A DNA stretch of 64,000 nucleotides from positions 1,384-65,383 of the forward strand of contig DJER01000033.1 of the NCBI GenBank assembly GCA_002431905.1. Direction: 5' to 3'. Source of the stretch: Christensenella sp. UBA5893 (GTDB lineage Bacteria; Bacillota; Clostridia; Christensenellales; UBA1242). The first letter of the stretch is position 1. Every line of letters starts with the position of its first letter. The notes beneath the pieces are model-generated. The model saw nothing but the letters and a program-made list of their open reading frames with translations. It ran no database searches and was not told where the DNA came from. Both the position numbers and the translations under genes were made by a program. Shown here piece after piece: positions 8,128 to 15,585 of this stretch.

Positions 8128-8234
8128 TTGAACACTTATTCAATCTAAATAATTAAACAATTTTATATAAAGTGTTTAAAATTGATAAAAGTGTTCTAAA
8201 ATAATTTTGTATTTTGTAAATAATATTGTATAAT
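8128..8234 (+). promoter_or_regulatory. Promoter region of the DUF308 gene with AAGTGTT repeats
   Basis: TTGTAT at 8207-8212, a 16-bp spacer and TATAAT at 8229-8234 form a probable promoter. Upstream are AAGTGTTTAAA (8170-8180) and AAGTGTTCTAAA (8189-8200) as direct repeats 19 bp apart, plus TTGAACACTT (8128-8137), the same motif inverted. The inverted pair could also be a loose terminator stem for the Nudix gene. Regulator binding is possible but unproven. Confidence 0.5.
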
Positions 8235-8261
8235 AATAATGATATTATAAAAGGAGAAAAT

Positions 8262-8882
8262 ATGAAAGAGTTTTTTAGAAAGATAAAATCAATATCAATT
8301 ATTGAAGCTTTGGCAAGTGTTGTTATTGGTATATTGTTTATTGCATGTCCAAACTTTACAAAGTCAACAATTGTATATTTGTTTGCAAGTATAGTTCTTG
8401 TTATGGGACTTATCAAATGTATCAGTTACTTTATGTACGGAATTGAACCTTTTGGTTTTATTTTAGGAATGGCTGATTTTGCTTTGGGAATAGTTTTATT
8501 CTCATCAGCAGACTATTTGATTAACAGTGGCGTTCTTGGTTTTACATTTGGTCTTGTGTTTATTATCAAAAGTTTGTTCTCAATGCAATGGTCATTTGAT
8601 TGCAGAAGATATGGAGCAAAATATTGGTGGTTTGATTTCTTAATTGCATTAGTAATAATGGTATGCGGAATCATTTTGGTATGTTGCCCATCAGTTGAAA
8701 ATGTTTTGTTATATTCAATGGGAACAATATTGATATTGGAAGGTTTATTTGATTTGGTAGATACATTTGTTGTTTCTGCAAAAATCAAGAAAACAAGAAA
8801 AACTTTCAAAGATTTGCTTGCAAAAGAAAATAATGTTATTGAAATTGAGAATCCGGATGATCAAAATAAAGATAACAAATAA
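8262..8882 (+). CDS. HdeD/DUF308 family membrane protein
   Basis: The protein has 206 residues with about six transmembrane segments arranged as repeats of two. The pattern ALASVVIGILFIACPNFT and later MVCGIILVCCPSVENVLLYSMG is characteristic of the DUF308/HdeD family. A polar tail of about 35 residues ends the protein. HdeD of enterobacteria is linked to acid resistance, but in Gram-positive bacteria the function is unknown. AAGGAG at 8251-8256 fixes ATG 8262 rather than the upstream ATG at 8226. It is a single-gene unit followed by a hairpin. Confidence 0.85.
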   Translation: MKEFFRKIKSISIIEALASVVIGILFIACPNFTKSTIVYLFASIVLVMGLIKCISYFMYGIEPFGFILGMADFALGIVLFSSADYLINSGVLGFTFGLVFIIKSLFSMQWSFDCRRYGAKYWWFDFLIALVIMVCGIILVCCPSVENVLLYSMGTILILEGLFDLVDTFVVSAKIKKTRKTFKDLLAKENNVIEIENPDDQNKDNK

Positions 8883-8894
8883 TCAATAAAAAAA

Positions 8895-8932
8895 GTAAGA
8901 AAAAGACAATATTTTTGCCTTTTTTCTTTTAT
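8895..8932. terminator. Hairpin between convergent genes
   Basis: GAAAAAGACAA pairs with TTGCCTTTTTTC across a short AT loop with one bulge and one mismatch. It is flanked by A and T runs, so it can end transcription from both sides. Confidence 0.55.
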
Positions 8933-9486
8933 TCTTCGTAATTTTTTATCATATTAAAATTTTCGTGGGAAAGTTTTGACAAACAATATTGCTTTGATAT
9001 ATCAAAATCGCCTTTAAAAAAAAATATTCCATTATCTTTTAAGTTTGTGCTTAAATTGATATATTCGACTTGATAAAAGTTATAACCTAAAATGTTTAAA
9101 AATGGATTGATATAAAACAAATTGTTTTTTATATATACAATTCCAATTAAAATTATAATCAAAATAAATACAACAAACATACTTATTTTTTCCAATTCAA
9201 AAGTTAGTGCAAATAACACAAAAAGCGAAAAATATCCCAAAAAGTATTGTTCTGTGATGTTTTTTTGAGAAATTATCTTAATTTTTGTTGTTTTTGTCCT
9301 TTTATGTGCAATTGCTTGTTTTGCTCCAAAAATTCCCATAACCATTAGTATTACAAACATTACAAGAGAAATTGTATTCAAAAAATTCCATGATAGATTG
9401 TTATTTATTAGGTCAATTATTATTTTTATTGATATTAAAAAATATAGTGGGACAAAAGCACTTAAATATAACAATATTTTTTTCAT
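8929..9486 (-). CDS. Hypothetical membrane protein, 185 residues
   Basis: Four hydrophobic segments (roughly residues 5-25, 35-55, 83-100 and 101-120) are followed by a polar C-terminal domain of about 55 residues. I do not recognise the family. The ATG has no Shine-Dalgarno sequence. A TATGCT box lies only six bases upstream (9493-9498), which suggests a leaderless transcript, though no good -35 sits at the right distance. It is divergent from the antitoxin-Fic pair, and its upstream region shares the palindrome at 9522-9533. Confidence 0.65.
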   Translation of the reverse strand: MKKILLYLSAFVPLYFLISIKIIIDLINNNLSWNFLNTISLVMFVILMVMGIFGAKQAIAHKRTKTTKIKIISQKNITEQYFLGYFSLFVLFALTFELEKISMFVVFILIIILIGIVYIKNNLFYINPFLNILGYNFYQVEYINLSTNLKDNGIFFFKGDFDISKQYCLSKLSHENFNMIKNYEE

Positions 9487-9521
9487 AAATTTAGCATATT
9501 CAAAAAAGCAAAAAATATTTT

Positions 9522-9557
9522 GTCAATATTGACTAAATTGACAAAAAATGTTATTCT
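9522..9557 (+). promoter_or_regulatory. Promoter and palindrome upstream of the Fic toxin-antitoxin pair
   Basis: TTGACT at 9529-9534, 17 bp, TATTCT at 9552-9557 with a TG at 9549-9550. The perfect 12-bp palindrome GTCAATATTGAC (9522-9533) overlaps the -35 box and is a candidate operator for autoregulation. Confidence 0.65.
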
Positions 9558-9574
9558 ATTGTGAGAAGGTAAAA

Positions 9575-9781
9575 ATGGAAATTGAAAATCAAATAAATGA
9601 ATTGCCAATAGATTTACAAAAAGCAATAAATCACATTGATAAGTCGTGGGAACTTGAGGGATACAAGTTGACCGATAGTGACAAACAAACATTGATTGAT
9701 ATTGCAAATGGCAAGAAAGATTCGCAAGTAGAAATTGCAAAAATCTTATCAAAATATAAAAAGGATAACAAAAATGGATAA
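9575..9781 (+). CDS. VbhA-like antitoxin of a Fic toxin
   Basis: The protein has 68 residues, mostly helical. It carries the antitoxin motif S-x-x-x-E-G (S24 to G29, SWELEG). In class I Fic systems the glutamate of this helix blocks ATP binding in the toxin active site. The following helix, TDSDKQTLIDIANGKKDSQVE, resembles the VbhA C-terminal region. AGAAGG at 9563-9569 supports ATG 9575. The last eight bases overlap the toxin gene, the expected coupling that keeps antitoxin in balance with toxin. Confidence 0.85.
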   Translation: MEIENQINELPIDLQKAINHIDKSWELEGYKLTDSDKQTLIDIANGKKDSQVEIAKILSKYKKDNKNG

Positions 9782-10706
9782 TTATAGATTGCAATATGAT
9801 GAATATATTGAAATTGAACAAGGCAAACACCCATATTTGGATAATAAACTTGGTATAATTGATAAGGATGAGATGTTGAATGTTGAGTATAAGGTTACAT
9901 CAATAAAAGCAATGGAATTATACAAAAATAACATTATTCAAAAAATACCGATGACTTTTGAGGGATTGTGCTATATTCACAAATACCTACTCGAAGATTT
10001 ATATCCTTGGGCTGGAAAGGTTAGAACTATAAATATGATAAAAGGTTCAAATACTTTCTATTATGTGGAAAATTTAGATGAAGGTATCAAAAGTATTTTT
10101 GAAAGTCTAAAAAAAGATAATTATCTTAAATACCTTACACTAAATGAGTTCGTCGACCTATTTGCATACTATTCAAATGAATTAAATGTTTTGCATCCTT
10201 TTAGAGAATGCAATGGTAGGGCAAAAAGACTTTTCTTGACTGAACTTGCAAGGCGAGCTGGTTACGACTTGGATTTGAATAAATTAAATCCAGAATTGTT
10301 AAGACAGGCAGATATAAGGGCGTTTGGAAGTATTCAAGATATGATAGCACCAAATTTGTATAGTTTAAAGGTATTGTATTCGGCATCGGTTGAACCTATT
10401 GGAAAACCTTTTTCAATAAAAAACTTTACCAGTATGAAACTTTTAAATCGTTACCTTTGGATTTTTGATAGGGAACAATACAATAATTGGCAAAGGAAGA
10501 ATGTGTCAATTGAAAGCGCAGAAAAAAAGTTGGATGAACTTATGAGAACCGACAATGGTAGGGAAGAAATTATACATCACATAGACTATGCAATGTCAGG
10601 CTCAAAACCCAAAAGTATTATTTTGTGGCTAAAAAATGTTAAAAATGAACTAATTAACATTAATAACACAAAAATAGAAAACGATGAAGATATAAAAGGT
10701 ATGTAA
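9774..10706 (+). CDS. fic: Fic-domain protein, probable AMP-transferase toxin
   Basis: The protein has 310 residues. The Fic core motif is at 141-152, HPFRECNGRAKR: the catalytic H141, phosphate-binding N147, G148, R149 and R152 are kept, while the usual first glycine is C146. The upstream segment FEGLCYIHKYLLEDLYPWAGKVR is the typical Fic helix and flap. About 110 further residues at the C-terminus have no recognised domain. Fic enzymes transfer AMP to hydroxyl groups of target proteins such as gyrase or GTPases; the target here is unknown. It is encoded with an overlapping VbhA-like antitoxin. The cysteine in the loop is worth noting but need not abolish activity. Confidence 0.9.
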   Translation: MDNYRLQYDEYIEIEQGKHPYLDNKLGIIDKDEMLNVEYKVTSIKAMELYKNNIIQKIPMTFEGLCYIHKYLLEDLYPWAGKVRTINMIKGSNTFYYVENLDEGIKSIFESLKKDNYLKYLTLNEFVDLFAYYSNELNVLHPFRECNGRAKRLFLTELARRAGYDLDLNKLNPELLRQADIRAFGSIQDMIAPNLYSLKVLYSASVEPIGKPFSIKNFTSMKLLNRYLWIFDREQYNNWQRKNVSIESAEKKLDELMRTDNGREEIIHHIDYAMSGSKPKSIILWLKNVKNELININNTKIENDEDIKGM

Positions 10707-10731
10707 AAAAGTGGCTTTTGCCACTTTTTTG
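10705..10731. terminator. Bidirectional terminator after fic
   Basis: AAAAAAGTGGC (10705-10715) and GCCACTTTTTT (10720-10730) form a perfect 11-bp stem with a TTTT loop. It serves fic and the convergent DUF378 gene. Confidence 0.9.
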
Positions 10732-10950
10732 TTACATATGAGTAAAACTGATTACACCATTTGAGTATATGATTGCAAACAAAAGCCAAAGCATACTTGC
10801 AAAAACTAGAATGTAAACTATTGAACTCCAAATATTTGGTTCTGGTCCAAAAATTGCAGATATTAGATTGTAATTAAAAAAACCAATCAATCCCCAATTT
10901 AACCCACCAATGGCAAGCAAAATAAATGCTATATAATTTACAATAATCAT
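10732..10950 (-). CDS. DUF378 family small membrane protein
   Basis: The protein has 72 residues. The segment NYIAFILLAIGGLNWGLIGFF is the signature of DUF378 (COG2155), small two-helix membrane proteins of unknown function. GGAGG just upstream selects the ATG at 10950 rather than the longer frame to 10980. It is a single-gene unit facing fic. Confidence 0.85.
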   Translation of the reverse strand: MIIVNYIAFILLAIGGLNWGLIGFFNYNLISAIFGPEPNIWSSIVYILVFASMLWLLFAIIYSNGVISFTHM

Positions 10951-11004
10951 TTTATCCTCCCTTGCAAATATTTTGAGCATTAAAAGAAAAAATATACAAA
11001 AATA

Positions 11005-11057
11005 TTGACAAACAATGAAACATTATGTAGAATAGTATTGATTGAATGAATGTTCAA
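11005..11057 (+). promoter_or_regulatory. Promoter and inverted repeat of the ArsR-family gene
   Basis: TTGACA (11005-11010), 17 bp ending in TG, TAGAAT (11028-11033). Directly downstream TTGAA-n6-TTCAA (11042-11057) is an inverted repeat around the expected start region, resembling operators of ArsR/CadC repressors. Confidence 0.65.
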
Positions 11058-11071
11058 CTTGAGGTGAAAGA

Positions 11072-11431
11072 ATGGGAAATTGTATAACTTCGTGCGATTG
11101 CAAAATTATTCATGAAGATGTTGTAAAAATGTATAAAAAAGGGTTCTCAAAAAGCAAGGCCATTATTTCGCTTTCAAACTTGTTTCATATTTTGAGTGAT
11201 AACACAAGAATAAGCATTCTCACATTGCTTGATGATAATGAAGTTTGTGTTTGTGATATTGCAAATATTCTTGATATGACCAAGAGTGCGGTATCTCATC
11301 AATTAAAAGTGTTAAGAGATGCAAATTTGATAAAATGCAGAAAACAAGGCAAAGAAGTTTTTTACACTTTTTCGGATGACCATATAAAGAATATAATTGG
11401 GCAGGCAGTTGCTCATATATCAGAAAAATAA
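11072..11431 (+). CDS. ArsR/SmtB family metal-sensing repressor, CadC-like
   Basis: The protein has 119 residues. The winged helix contains ILSDNTRISILTLLDDNEVC and DMTKSAVSHQLKVLR. Cysteines in the N-terminus (C4, C8, C10) and in the VCVCD motif of the DNA-binding region match the metal site of CadC, which binds Cd, Pb or Zn and releases DNA. A GAGGTGA ribosome-binding site precedes ATG 11072. An inverted repeat upstream suggests autoregulation. No metal exporter follows here, because a terminator closes the gene, so its targets lie elsewhere or have been lost. Metal identity is inferred. Confidence 0.88.
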   Translation: MGNCITSCDCKIIHEDVVKMYKKGFSKSKAIISLSNLFHILSDNTRISILTLLDDNEVCVCDIANILDMTKSAVSHQLKVLRDANLIKCRKQGKEVFYTFSDDHIKNIIGQAVAHISEK

Positions 11432-11432
11432 T

Positions 11433-11457
11433 AATCACTACTTGTAGTGATTTTTTT
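11433..11457 (+). terminator. Terminator after the ArsR-family gene
   Basis: AATCACTA (11433-11440) pairs with TAGTGATT (11445-11452) around CTTG, then a run of T. Confidence 0.85.
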
Positions 11458-11492
11458 GTGTCAAAAATAAATATTTGTTTGTATATACTTAT

Positions 11493-12524
11493 ATGAAATA
11501 TTTTTCAAATAAAATAATACAAAAGCAAAATTTGATAGACAATTATTTATATTTAAAACAAAAATCAAATAAGCAAATTTGTGCAGTTGTAAAGGCGAAT
11601 GCATATGGGCATAATGCCAAGGTAGTGGTAAAAATTTTAGGCTCATATTGTGATTTTTTTGCAGTACAAAATTTGCACGAAGCTATTGATATAAGAAAGG
11701 TTAATAAGTCATCGATAATATTGGTACTTGGGTATTGTATTGACTATAAATTGGCTTCAAAAAACAATATTTCTGTTATGGTTGAAAGTATTGAACAATT
11801 GCAAGAAATAATAGAGACAGACATTGATTTAAACATTCATATAAAGATAAATACAGGGATGAATAGATTTGGCTTAAAAGATAAAAATGAGCTAAAAATA
11901 ATGCAAAAGATGTTAAAAACATCAAAAAAAGTTAAATTTGAGGGCATTTTTACTCATTTTTATAAAAGTGATGACAAAGTTGTTACTCAGAAACAAATTA
12001 GAATATTTAAAGAATATATAAAAGTAATAGACAAAAATTTTTCGCCGATAATCCATATTGGTGGAAGCAAAATGACAAATTATGATATTGATTTTGCAAA
12101 GTATGTAAGATGTGGACTTAGTCTTTATGGATATGGCGAAAAAGAGTTGAAACCTATTATGAGAATCGAAAGTAAAATTATAAAAATATTATCAGTGCAA
12201 AATGGTGAAAATATTGGATACCAAAATGGCTATATGGCAAATAAAAAAATGAAAATTGCACTCGTTCCTCTAGGTTATGCTGATGGTATTCCAAGAAATC
12301 TATCCAATATTTTTGCGGTTGAAATTTCTGGCAAAAAAGTTAAGTCAATTGGCTATATATGTATGGATTTATTTATGATAGATGTGACGAATGTAAATAC
12401 TAAAGTCGGCGAAGTAGTTGTTGTGTTTAATGATGCTGACATATGGGCTAAAAAAGTTGGAGTCACAAACTATGAAATTTTGACGGGATTAAATAACTCA
12501 AGAACTGATTTATTGATTGATTAA
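11493..12524 (+). CDS. alr: Alanine racemase
   Basis: The protein has 343 residues. The PLP-binding lysine is K34 in AVVKANAYGH; the second catalytic tyrosine lies in the GYADG motif at Y262; CGLSLYGY and IGYICMDLFMIDV are further family motifs. It converts L-alanine to D-alanine for peptidoglycan. It is a little shorter than usual (about 370-390) and ends at the conserved YEILTGLNNSRT. ATG 11493 has no Shine-Dalgarno; a TATA-rich box (TATATACT) lies 3-5 bases upstream, so the message may have little or no leader. A TTG at 11475 is an alternative start. Confidence 0.93.
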   Translation: MKYFSNKIIQKQNLIDNYLYLKQKSNKQICAVVKANAYGHNAKVVVKILGSYCDFFAVQNLHEAIDIRKVNKSSIILVLGYCIDYKLASKNNISVMVESIEQLQEIIETDIDLNIHIKINTGMNRFGLKDKNELKIMQKMLKTSKKVKFEGIFTHFYKSDDKVVTQKQIRIFKEYIKVIDKNFSPIIHIGGSKMTNYDIDFAKYVRCGLSLYGYGEKELKPIMRIESKIIKILSVQNGENIGYQNGYMANKKMKIALVPLGYADGIPRNLSNIFAVEISGKKVKSIGYICMDLFMIDVTNVNTKVGEVVVVFNDADIWAKKVGVTNYEILTGLNNSRTDLLID

Positions 12525-12551
12525 ATTCCCAATGTTTGCTATACTAAAATT
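12517..12551 (+). promoter_or_regulatory. Leaderless promoter of rsmD
   Basis: TTGATT (12517-12522), 17-bp spacer ending in TGC, TATACT (12540-12545), then only six bases to the ATG. The predicted transcript begins at the start codon itself, and no ribosome-binding site exists. The -35 box overlaps the alr stop. Confidence 0.7.
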
Positions 12552-13082
12552 ATGAGAGTTATAGCAGGAAAATTTAGGGGAAAGCAGTTGGCATCTCCAA
12601 CATCGGATAATATTAGACCGACTGGGGACAAAGTAAAACAAGCAATCTTTACAAAGTTACAATTTTTTGTGCCAGATAGAGTCGTGCTTGATTTGTTTAG
12701 TGGAAGTGGTGCTCTTGGAATTGAAGCATTAAGCAGAGATGCAAAGTTTGTTTATTTTGTTGATAAAGATATTAGAAGTATAAAACTTACAAAACAAAAT
12801 TTAAGTGGGCTAAAATGTGAAAATTACAAGGTTGTCAATTATGATTACAAAAATGCTTTAAAAACATTCAAAAAAAAGTTTGACTTAATACTTGTTGACC
12901 CACCATATGCAAGTGGTGTTTATGAAGATTGTTTGGAAGAAATTTATAAACTTGATTTATTGAATGATGATGGAATTATTGTTTGTGAAAGAGATAGATT
13001 AAGACCCTTTGAAAGTAAATATTTTGAAAAATTTGACACAAAAGATTATGGCACTGTGACAGTTGATTATTATCAAAAATAA
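12552..13082 (+). CDS. rsmD: 16S rRNA (guanine-966 N2)-methyltransferase RsmD
   Basis: The protein has 176 residues. MRVIAGKFRGKQL at the N-terminus, RPTGDKVKQAIF, the SAM-binding loop DLFSGSGALGIEAL and the catalytic DPPY are all family hallmarks. It methylates G966 of 16S rRNA in the assembling 30S subunit. No Shine-Dalgarno precedes ATG 12552; the promoter -10 box is six bases away, implying leaderless translation. It follows alr by 27 bases but has its own promoter. Confidence 0.93.
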   Translation: MRVIAGKFRGKQLASPTSDNIRPTGDKVKQAIFTKLQFFVPDRVVLDLFSGSGALGIEALSRDAKFVYFVDKDIRSIKLTKQNLSGLKCENYKVVNYDYKNALKTFKKKFDLILVDPPYASGVYEDCLEEIYKLDLLNDDGIIVCERDRLRPFESKYFEKFDTKDYGTVTVDYYQK

Positions 13083-13110
13083 AAAAATGCAAATTAACTT
13101 GCATTTTTTT
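13081..13110. terminator. Bidirectional terminator after rsmD
   Basis: AAAAAAATGCAA (13081-13092) pairs perfectly with TTGCATTTTTTT (13099-13110). It covers the end of both convergent genes. Confidence 0.85.
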
Positions 13111-13666
13111 GTTGATTTTTTATTGAATTATTGTAATTTTTGATAATTTCATTACATTTTTTTTCACACAGTTCTTTTGAAATATATCCCAATCTTTTTT
13201 GATGTTTAATGCTCTTTAGTTGTTTGTTTACATCCTTTGGATATTTAATTTTTACTTTTTGGGGTTTCTTTGGTTTATGATACAAAGGTTGTTCATCAAG
13301 TCCGTCATCTTTTTTGAATGCAGATATTGTCATAAGTATAAAACCAATAACACCAAAAAATATACTTGTAATTGCAATAAATTTATATGGAACTAAATTT
13401 TTATAGAATTGTTCTTTGTTTTGAAATAATTTTTTTCTTAAATAAATTGTAAAGATAACATAATATATGGCATAAAGAAATGCATAAATTGTTGGAAACA
13501 AAAATTCATCTCTAAAAAAATTGTCTGGCAAATATTCTTTATATGGATGCAAAAAATCGAAATAAAAGTATAGCAACAATATCATTGATAAAAAAATTGT
13601 TGTTATCAAAATTGTTTGAATAATTAAAAATGCTTTTATTATTGCTTTCTTTGATCCTAAATTCAT
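13094..13666 (-). CDS. Hypothetical membrane protein with a basic C-terminal tail
   Basis: The protein has 190 residues with three hydrophobic stretches (about 11-35, 55-75 and 95-115), then a lysine-rich cytosolic tail. The end of the tail, LGYISKELCEKKCNEIIKNY, is loosely like a SHOCT-type helix. I do not recognise a family. The promoter lies very close to the ATG, so the leader is at most a few bases and lacks a Shine-Dalgarno. Confidence 0.65.
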   Translation of the reverse strand: MNLGSKKAIIKAFLIIQTILITTIFLSMILLLYFYFDFLHPYKEYLPDNFFRDEFLFPTIYAFLYAIYYVIFTIYLRKKLFQNKEQFYKNLVPYKFIAITSIFFGVIGFILMTISAFKKDDGLDEQPLYHKPKKPQKVKIKYPKDVNKQLKSIKHQKRLGYISKELCEKKCNEIIKNYNNSIKNQQKNAS

Positions 13667-13675
13667 TTCTATATA

Positions 13676-13704
13676 AATTTAGCATTTTAAAAAATTTTTG
13701 TCAA
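13676..13704 (-). promoter_or_regulatory. Promoter with a very short leader
   Basis: On the - strand TTGACA (13704-13699), 17 bp ending in TGC, TAAATT (13681-13676), then nine bases to ATG 13666. It gives another near-leaderless message. Confidence 0.55.
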
Positions 13705-13758
13705 AATTATATGCAATATTTTTGTTTTATGCTAAAATAATCAAGATTAGGAGATAAA

Positions 13759-14532
13759 ATGAGAATTATAGTAATAACAGGTGCGAAAAGTGGAATAGGT
13801 ATGGGACTAAAAGATCTATTTACTAAAAATGGTGACAAGGTCATAACACTTGACAAAAGCATTGAAGAAAATTCTGATACTGAATATTTTTGCGATGTAA
13901 GCAATGAACAAGAAGTTTTGGACACTTTTGATTGTATTGGTGAAAAATTTGGACACATTGATATGTTAATCAATTGTGCTGGATATGCTGTTTATGGGGC
14001 AACCGAACTTGTTGATACAAACAAAGCAAAGGCAATGTTTGATGTAAACTATTTTGGAACTTTGTCTTGCATTAAAGGTGCATTAAAATATATGCAAAAG
14101 GGTGCAAGAATTGTAAACATAAGTTCAGCCTGTGCATTTTTTGCTGTACCTTTTAGAACGCATTATAGTGCTTCAAAATCAGCAGTAAGTATGCTTTCTT
14201 ATGGGCTAAGAATGGAGCTTAAAGACAGTGGCGTTGATGTTTTGTGTATTTGTCCCGGGGATGTGAGGACAAACTTTTCAAAAAATAGAGTAAAAACTTT
14301 TGATACAAATTTTAGATATGGTAATAAAATTGAAGAAAGTGCAAAGCAAATTGATAAACGTGAACCAAAAAGAATGACAATTGAATATGCCACAAAAAAA
14401 ATGTACAAAATTGCAAACAAGAAAAAATCAAAACCAATGTATATTGTTGGGGGTTCAATGAAGTGGGCATATCTTGCAAACAAAATTTTGCCACTAAAAT
14501 GGATTTTGGGATTTACAGGCAAATATTTTTAA
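13759..14532 (+). CDS. Short-chain dehydrogenase/reductase
   Basis: The protein has 257 residues. The cofactor loop TGAKSGIG is at 7-14, the NAG-type motif NCAG at 72-75, and the catalytic Ser-Tyr-Lys set is S122/S123, Y136 and K140 (YSASK). This is a classical SDR that reduces or oxidises a carbonyl/alcohol with NAD(P)H. The C-terminal GSMKWAYLANKILP helix recalls SDRs acting on lipid-like or sterol-like substrates, but the substrate is not known. TTAGGAG precedes ATG 13759. It is a single-gene unit. Confidence 0.9.
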   Translation: MRIIVITGAKSGIGMGLKDLFTKNGDKVITLDKSIEENSDTEYFCDVSNEQEVLDTFDCIGEKFGHIDMLINCAGYAVYGATELVDTNKAKAMFDVNYFGTLSCIKGALKYMQKGARIVNISSACAFFAVPFRTHYSASKSAVSMLSYGLRMELKDSGVDVLCICPGDVRTNFSKNRVKTFDTNFRYGNKIEESAKQIDKREPKRMTIEYATKKMYKIANKKKSKPMYIVGGSMKWAYLANKILPLKWILGFTGKYF

Positions 14533-14539
14533 TTAAAAA

Positions 14540-14570
14540 AAAACAGCAAAACATTTTGCTGTTTTATTTT
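14540..14570. terminator. Bidirectional terminator after the SDR gene
   Basis: AAAACAGCAAA (14540-14550), loop ACAT, TTTGCTGTTTT (14555-14565), flanked by A and T runs. Confidence 0.85.
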
Positions 14571-15220
14571 TTTATCCAAATATGGTAATGCGGACTAAAT
14601 GTTCCATAGTGAGTTAATTCTCTTACTTCTTGCACTCTTATTAGCTTAAAGTCCTTAAAAAGCGTCAAACAGTCCTCATCGTCAATATAAAAATGTGGTA
14701 TTCCATTCTCTGGACCGTCTTCAACTCTTATCCTTGTGTTTTCATCAACATATGTACATTTTGGATTTGTGAACCAAAATGATTTTTTTGAGCCAAGAGT
14801 AAAGTATGCTTCGCCATCAGGTTTTAGCACACGTTTTATTTCGTTTAAAGTCTTTTTAAAGCCTTCAATATCGGTGTGAGAAATAACATTATAAGCAATA
14901 AGGGCATCAAATGAGTTGTCTGCATATGGAAAGGTTAACATATCAGCAACAACGAAGTCGTCAAAATTTAGGTTATGCTTTTTTGCATTTTCTTTTGTTC
15001 TTTCAACGCTTAATTGTGACAAGTCAAATCCGTCAAGACAAAACCCTTGCTTTGCAAGATAAATGCTATTTCTTCCATAGCCACAGCCAACATCTAAAAT
15101 CTTTTTAAACTTTTTATCTTTCCAATTTTCTGCCAAATAATAAATTTCTGGAGCCGGTGAGTTCCAATATTTGTCATCTTTGTCGACCATTGCCCAATTC
15201 CAAGATTTTGATTCAATCAC
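14564..15220 (-). CDS. Class I SAM-dependent methyltransferase
   Basis: The protein has 218 residues. Motif I is ILDVGCGYGRNSIYLAK (residues 41-57), followed by DGFDLS and ALIAYNVISH; the region EIKRVLKPDGEAYFTLGS is typical of the UbiE/Tam-like group. The substrate is unknown. The start is GTG at 15220, supported by AGGGG upstream; an internal ATG at 15190 would lose little. A TATACT box at 15242-15247 (read leftward) with TGGACA 18 bp upstream may be its promoter; this would place the -35 inside the decayed repeat copy C. Confidence 0.85.
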   Translation of the reverse strand: MIESKSWNWAMVDKDDKYWNSPAPEIYYLAENWKDKKFKKILDVGCGYGRNSIYLAKQGFCLDGFDLSQLSVERTKENAKKHNLNFDDFVVADMLTFPYADNSFDALIAYNVISHTDIEGFKKTLNEIKRVLKPDGEAYFTLGSKKSFWFTNPKCTYVDENTRIRVEDGPENGIPHFYIDDEDCLTLFKDFKLIRVQEVRELTHYGTFSPHYHIWIKK

Positions 15221-15241
15221 AATAACCCCTTAACTGATTTT

Positions 15242-15360
15242 AGTATATACTATGTAATACTTATTTGTCCATTACATTTACAAATCAATTTGCTAAACGT
15301 AAACATCTTAAAAATCAAAACATCACTGTTTGAATAAATATCAGTAATCTTCGACACATT
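15242..15360. repeat. Decayed copy C of the 147-bp repeat
   Basis: From ACTATGT (15249) the sequence is collinear with copies A and B for 38 bases, then shares ACAAATCAATTTGCTAA and CATCACTGTTTGAATAAATATCAGT. The third stem region is missing and the end is worn (TCTTCGACACATT). Many substitutions show that it is older than A and B. It lies in the 365-base gap between the methyltransferase and phosphoketolase starts. Confidence 0.75.
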
Positions 15361-15585
15361 TAGACAAAACAGCTATATTTGGTTCAAAGTAAAGGAATAA
15401 TAGCATTATTACGGCGCTATCTAATTGCTAGTAAGTTTTTATTATGCTGGGCAATAATTAGTAAATGATAAATTACGATTGGTTTTATTAACATGGCAAA
15501 GAATATCTTTAATGAGAAAAAATTGTGTATTTCCTTTTCTTTTTTTGAAAATATTTAGTATACTAAAAACATATAGGAGTAATGT
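15361..15585 (+). promoter_or_regulatory. Upstream region of the phosphoketolase gene
   Basis: TATACT at 15559-15564 followed by AAAA is a likely -10; no convincing -35 sits 17 bp upstream. AGGAG at 15575-15579 is the ribosome-binding site. No riboswitch or clear palindrome for catabolite control was recognised in the remaining sequence. Confidence 0.45.
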
